NCBI GenBank assembly: GCA_025356715.1
Contig: JANXRU010000369.1
Span: forward strand, 1-6,571
DNA length: 6,571 bases
Source of the DNA: Bacteroidota bacterium
Lineage (GTDB): Bacteria > Bacteroidota > Bacteroidia > B-17B0 > B-17BO
Reading direction: 5' to 3'
This document shows positions 6,012 to 6,571 of the stretch, one piece after another; position 1 is the stretch's first letter, and every line of letters starts with the position of its first letter. Under the pieces are notes generated by a model. It was given only the letters and a program-made list of their open reading frames with translations, ran no database searches and was not told where the DNA came from. The position numbers were made by a program, and so were the translations under genes.

Positions 6012-6137
6012 TTATTTTAAGTTAATGTTTGTTTCCTCTTGATGTGTTGGCTTTTTTCTGGGTGATAACTTATAAATCAAATAACCAAACCCTAAAGCCA
6101 AATGAAGAAGTATGATAGCAAAAATAATAGTTGACAT
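6012..6137 (-). CDS. Small single-span membrane protein (41 aa) preceding the MBL-rhodanese gene
   Basis: A short open frame from the ATG at 6137-6135 to the TAA at 6014-6012 encodes 41 residues. The N-terminus is one hydrophobic helix (about residues 4-22: IIFAIILLHLALGFGYLIY). It is followed by a basic stretch (K23, R27, K28, K29) and a polar tail with PTHQEETN. The positive-inside rule predicts the N-terminus outside and the tail in the cytoplasm. It ends 7 nt before the MBL-rhodanese start on the same strand, so cotranscription and perhaps translational coupling are likely. I do not recognise a family. It could be a small subunit or membrane anchor for a sulfide-oxidation complex, or a chance frame. 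The clean helix-plus-basic-tail plan and the tight spacing support a real gene. Confidence 0.65.
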   Translation of the reverse strand: MSTIIFAIILLHLALGFGYLIYKLSPRKKPTHQEETNINLK

Positions 6138-6399
6138 AGTGTTATGTATTAATTGTTAAGTACTGCGAATTTCGTTCATGAAAAACAAATTACGCATGAG
6201 ATAAATCAGTTTTGGTGTTATTTTCTATTATTTTAATTGATTCAAAACGTCTTCTTTACCTATATAACCAGCATGCAACCTATAACAAACATAAAAATAA
6301 CTTCGTTTTTTTTAAACAAACATTTTTGATGAAACTAAAAGTATTTTTACTTTTTAAATACCCATAACTATTTTTACTGCAATATCACCAGCCAGGTTT
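6138..6399. other. Intergenic AT-rich region with presumed promoter of the small-protein/MBL operon
   Basis: No gene is supported here; frames are cut by frequent stops. It should carry the minus-strand promoter of the operon at 4586-6137, but no box can be placed confidently. Visible structures are the palindrome TTGATTCAA (6237-6245), 100 bp upstream of the small gene and composed of Crp/Fnr-like half-sites but too tightly spaced, and a weak hairpin AAAAGTA-tttt-TACTTTT (6337-6354). Long T and A runs (for example around 6306-6313) make the region strongly AT-biased. Confidence 0.5.
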
Positions 6400-6472
6400 G
6401 TTCAACACAAGCTCAAATCGCAATTCCGCCAAAGAGGCAGGCGGAACAGCGTTTGAGCCTTATATGTTAGCT
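6400..6472. repeat. Long imperfect hairpin with attC-like flanking boxes
   Basis: On the plus strand GCTCAAA (6411-6417), an extra T, CGC (6419-6421), a 2-nt mismatch and TTCCGCC (6424-6430) pair with GGCGGAA (6440-6446), a 2-nt mismatch, GCG (6449-6451) and TTTGAGC (6452-6458): 17 pairs around a 9-nt loop, with one unpaired base. Outside are GTTCAAC (6400-6406), which fits the RYYYAAC box, and GTTAGCT (6466-6472), one base from GTTRRRY. The stop codon of the gene to the right (6467-6469) lies in the outer box. The inner TTCCGCC/GGCGGAA with its AGAGGCA loop also resembles a dispersed Bacteroidota repeat. It may be an integron-type cassette site, a REP element, or a terminator-like structure without a T-run. 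Confidence 0.5.
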
Positions 6473-6571
6473 GCTGCCTTTTTTTCGCACCCATTTAACA
6501 CCTCTGTCGTCTGTATACTTAATAATTCCTTTTTCTGTGTCGAATGTAAAATCTTTTATACCACTTTCTAC
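6467..6571 (-). CDS. C-terminal end of an unidentified protein, 5' partial
   Basis: The frame read from the right window edge on the minus strand is open for 34 codons and ends at TAA (6469-6467). The visible tail is VESGIKDFTFDTEKG (first 15 residues) and continues IIKYTDDRGVKWVRKKGSS. It alternates charged and beta-type residues like the end of a small beta-rich domain, with a basic terminus. It is hydrophilic and shows no membrane span. The stop codon lies inside the outer box of the hairpin at 6400-6472, as is common for genes in integron cassettes. The family cannot be named from this fragment. That it is coding is inferred from the lack of stops and natural residue use over a short stretch. 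Confidence 0.55.
   Translation of the reverse strand, partial: VESGIKDFTFDTEKGIIKYTDDRGVKWVRKKGSS

Noticed and set aside
6329..6367. Tiny plus-strand frame beginning MKLKVFLLFKYP
   Set aside because: It looks like a signal-peptide start but stops after 12 codons, with no continuing frame to suggest a simple frameshift.

Overview
The window reads as AT-rich chromosomal DNA of a Bacteroidota bacterium (Flavobacteriia- or Sphingobacteriia-like). The basis is a PKD-repeat surface protein with the gliding-motility/type IX secretion type B C-terminal domain, a UMF1-type MFS transporter and a Crp/Fnr regulator of the kind common in that phylum, genes without clear Shine-Dalgarno sequences, and palindromic intergenic repeats. 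The genus cannot be named from this sequence.

Layout. Positions 1-1587 (+) hold the 3' part of a large secreted PKD-domain protein built from an exact 522-bp tandem unit. A short convergent intergenic region (1588-1726) carries two palindromic repeats. All remaining genes are on the minus strand. In transcription order from the right edge they are: the last 34 codons of an unknown gene (6467-6571) whose stop codon lies in a long hairpin with integron attC-like boxes; a 41-residue single-span membrane protein (6012-6137) lying 7 nt before a 472-residue metallo-beta-lactamase/rhodanese/rhodanese fusion (4586-6004), closed by a strong intrinsic terminator (4535-4567); a 155-residue five-helix membrane protein of unknown function (3961-4428) bracketed by inverted repeats; a Crp/Fnr-family regulator (3163-3795); and a UMF1-family MFS transporter (1727-3037).

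How they may work together. The fusion enzyme has the domain plan of CstB-type persulfide dioxygenase-sulfurtransferases: a mononuclear-iron MBL domain, a pseudo-rhodanese with Ala in place of Cys, and an active rhodanese with Cys423. With the cysteine-bearing Crp/Fnr protein nearby, the inferred theme is sulfide/persulfide detoxification with a thiol-responsive regulator. The 41-residue membrane peptide is translationally close to the enzyme and may belong to the same task. The 155-residue membrane gene between enzyme and regulator looks like an inserted accessory module.

No RNA genes, CRISPR arrays, complete insertion sequences or phage genes were seen. The most interesting items are the unannotated-size 41-residue gene, the attC-like hairpin at the right edge, the inverted-repeat-bounded membrane gene, and the possible persulfide-sensing Crp/Fnr protein.
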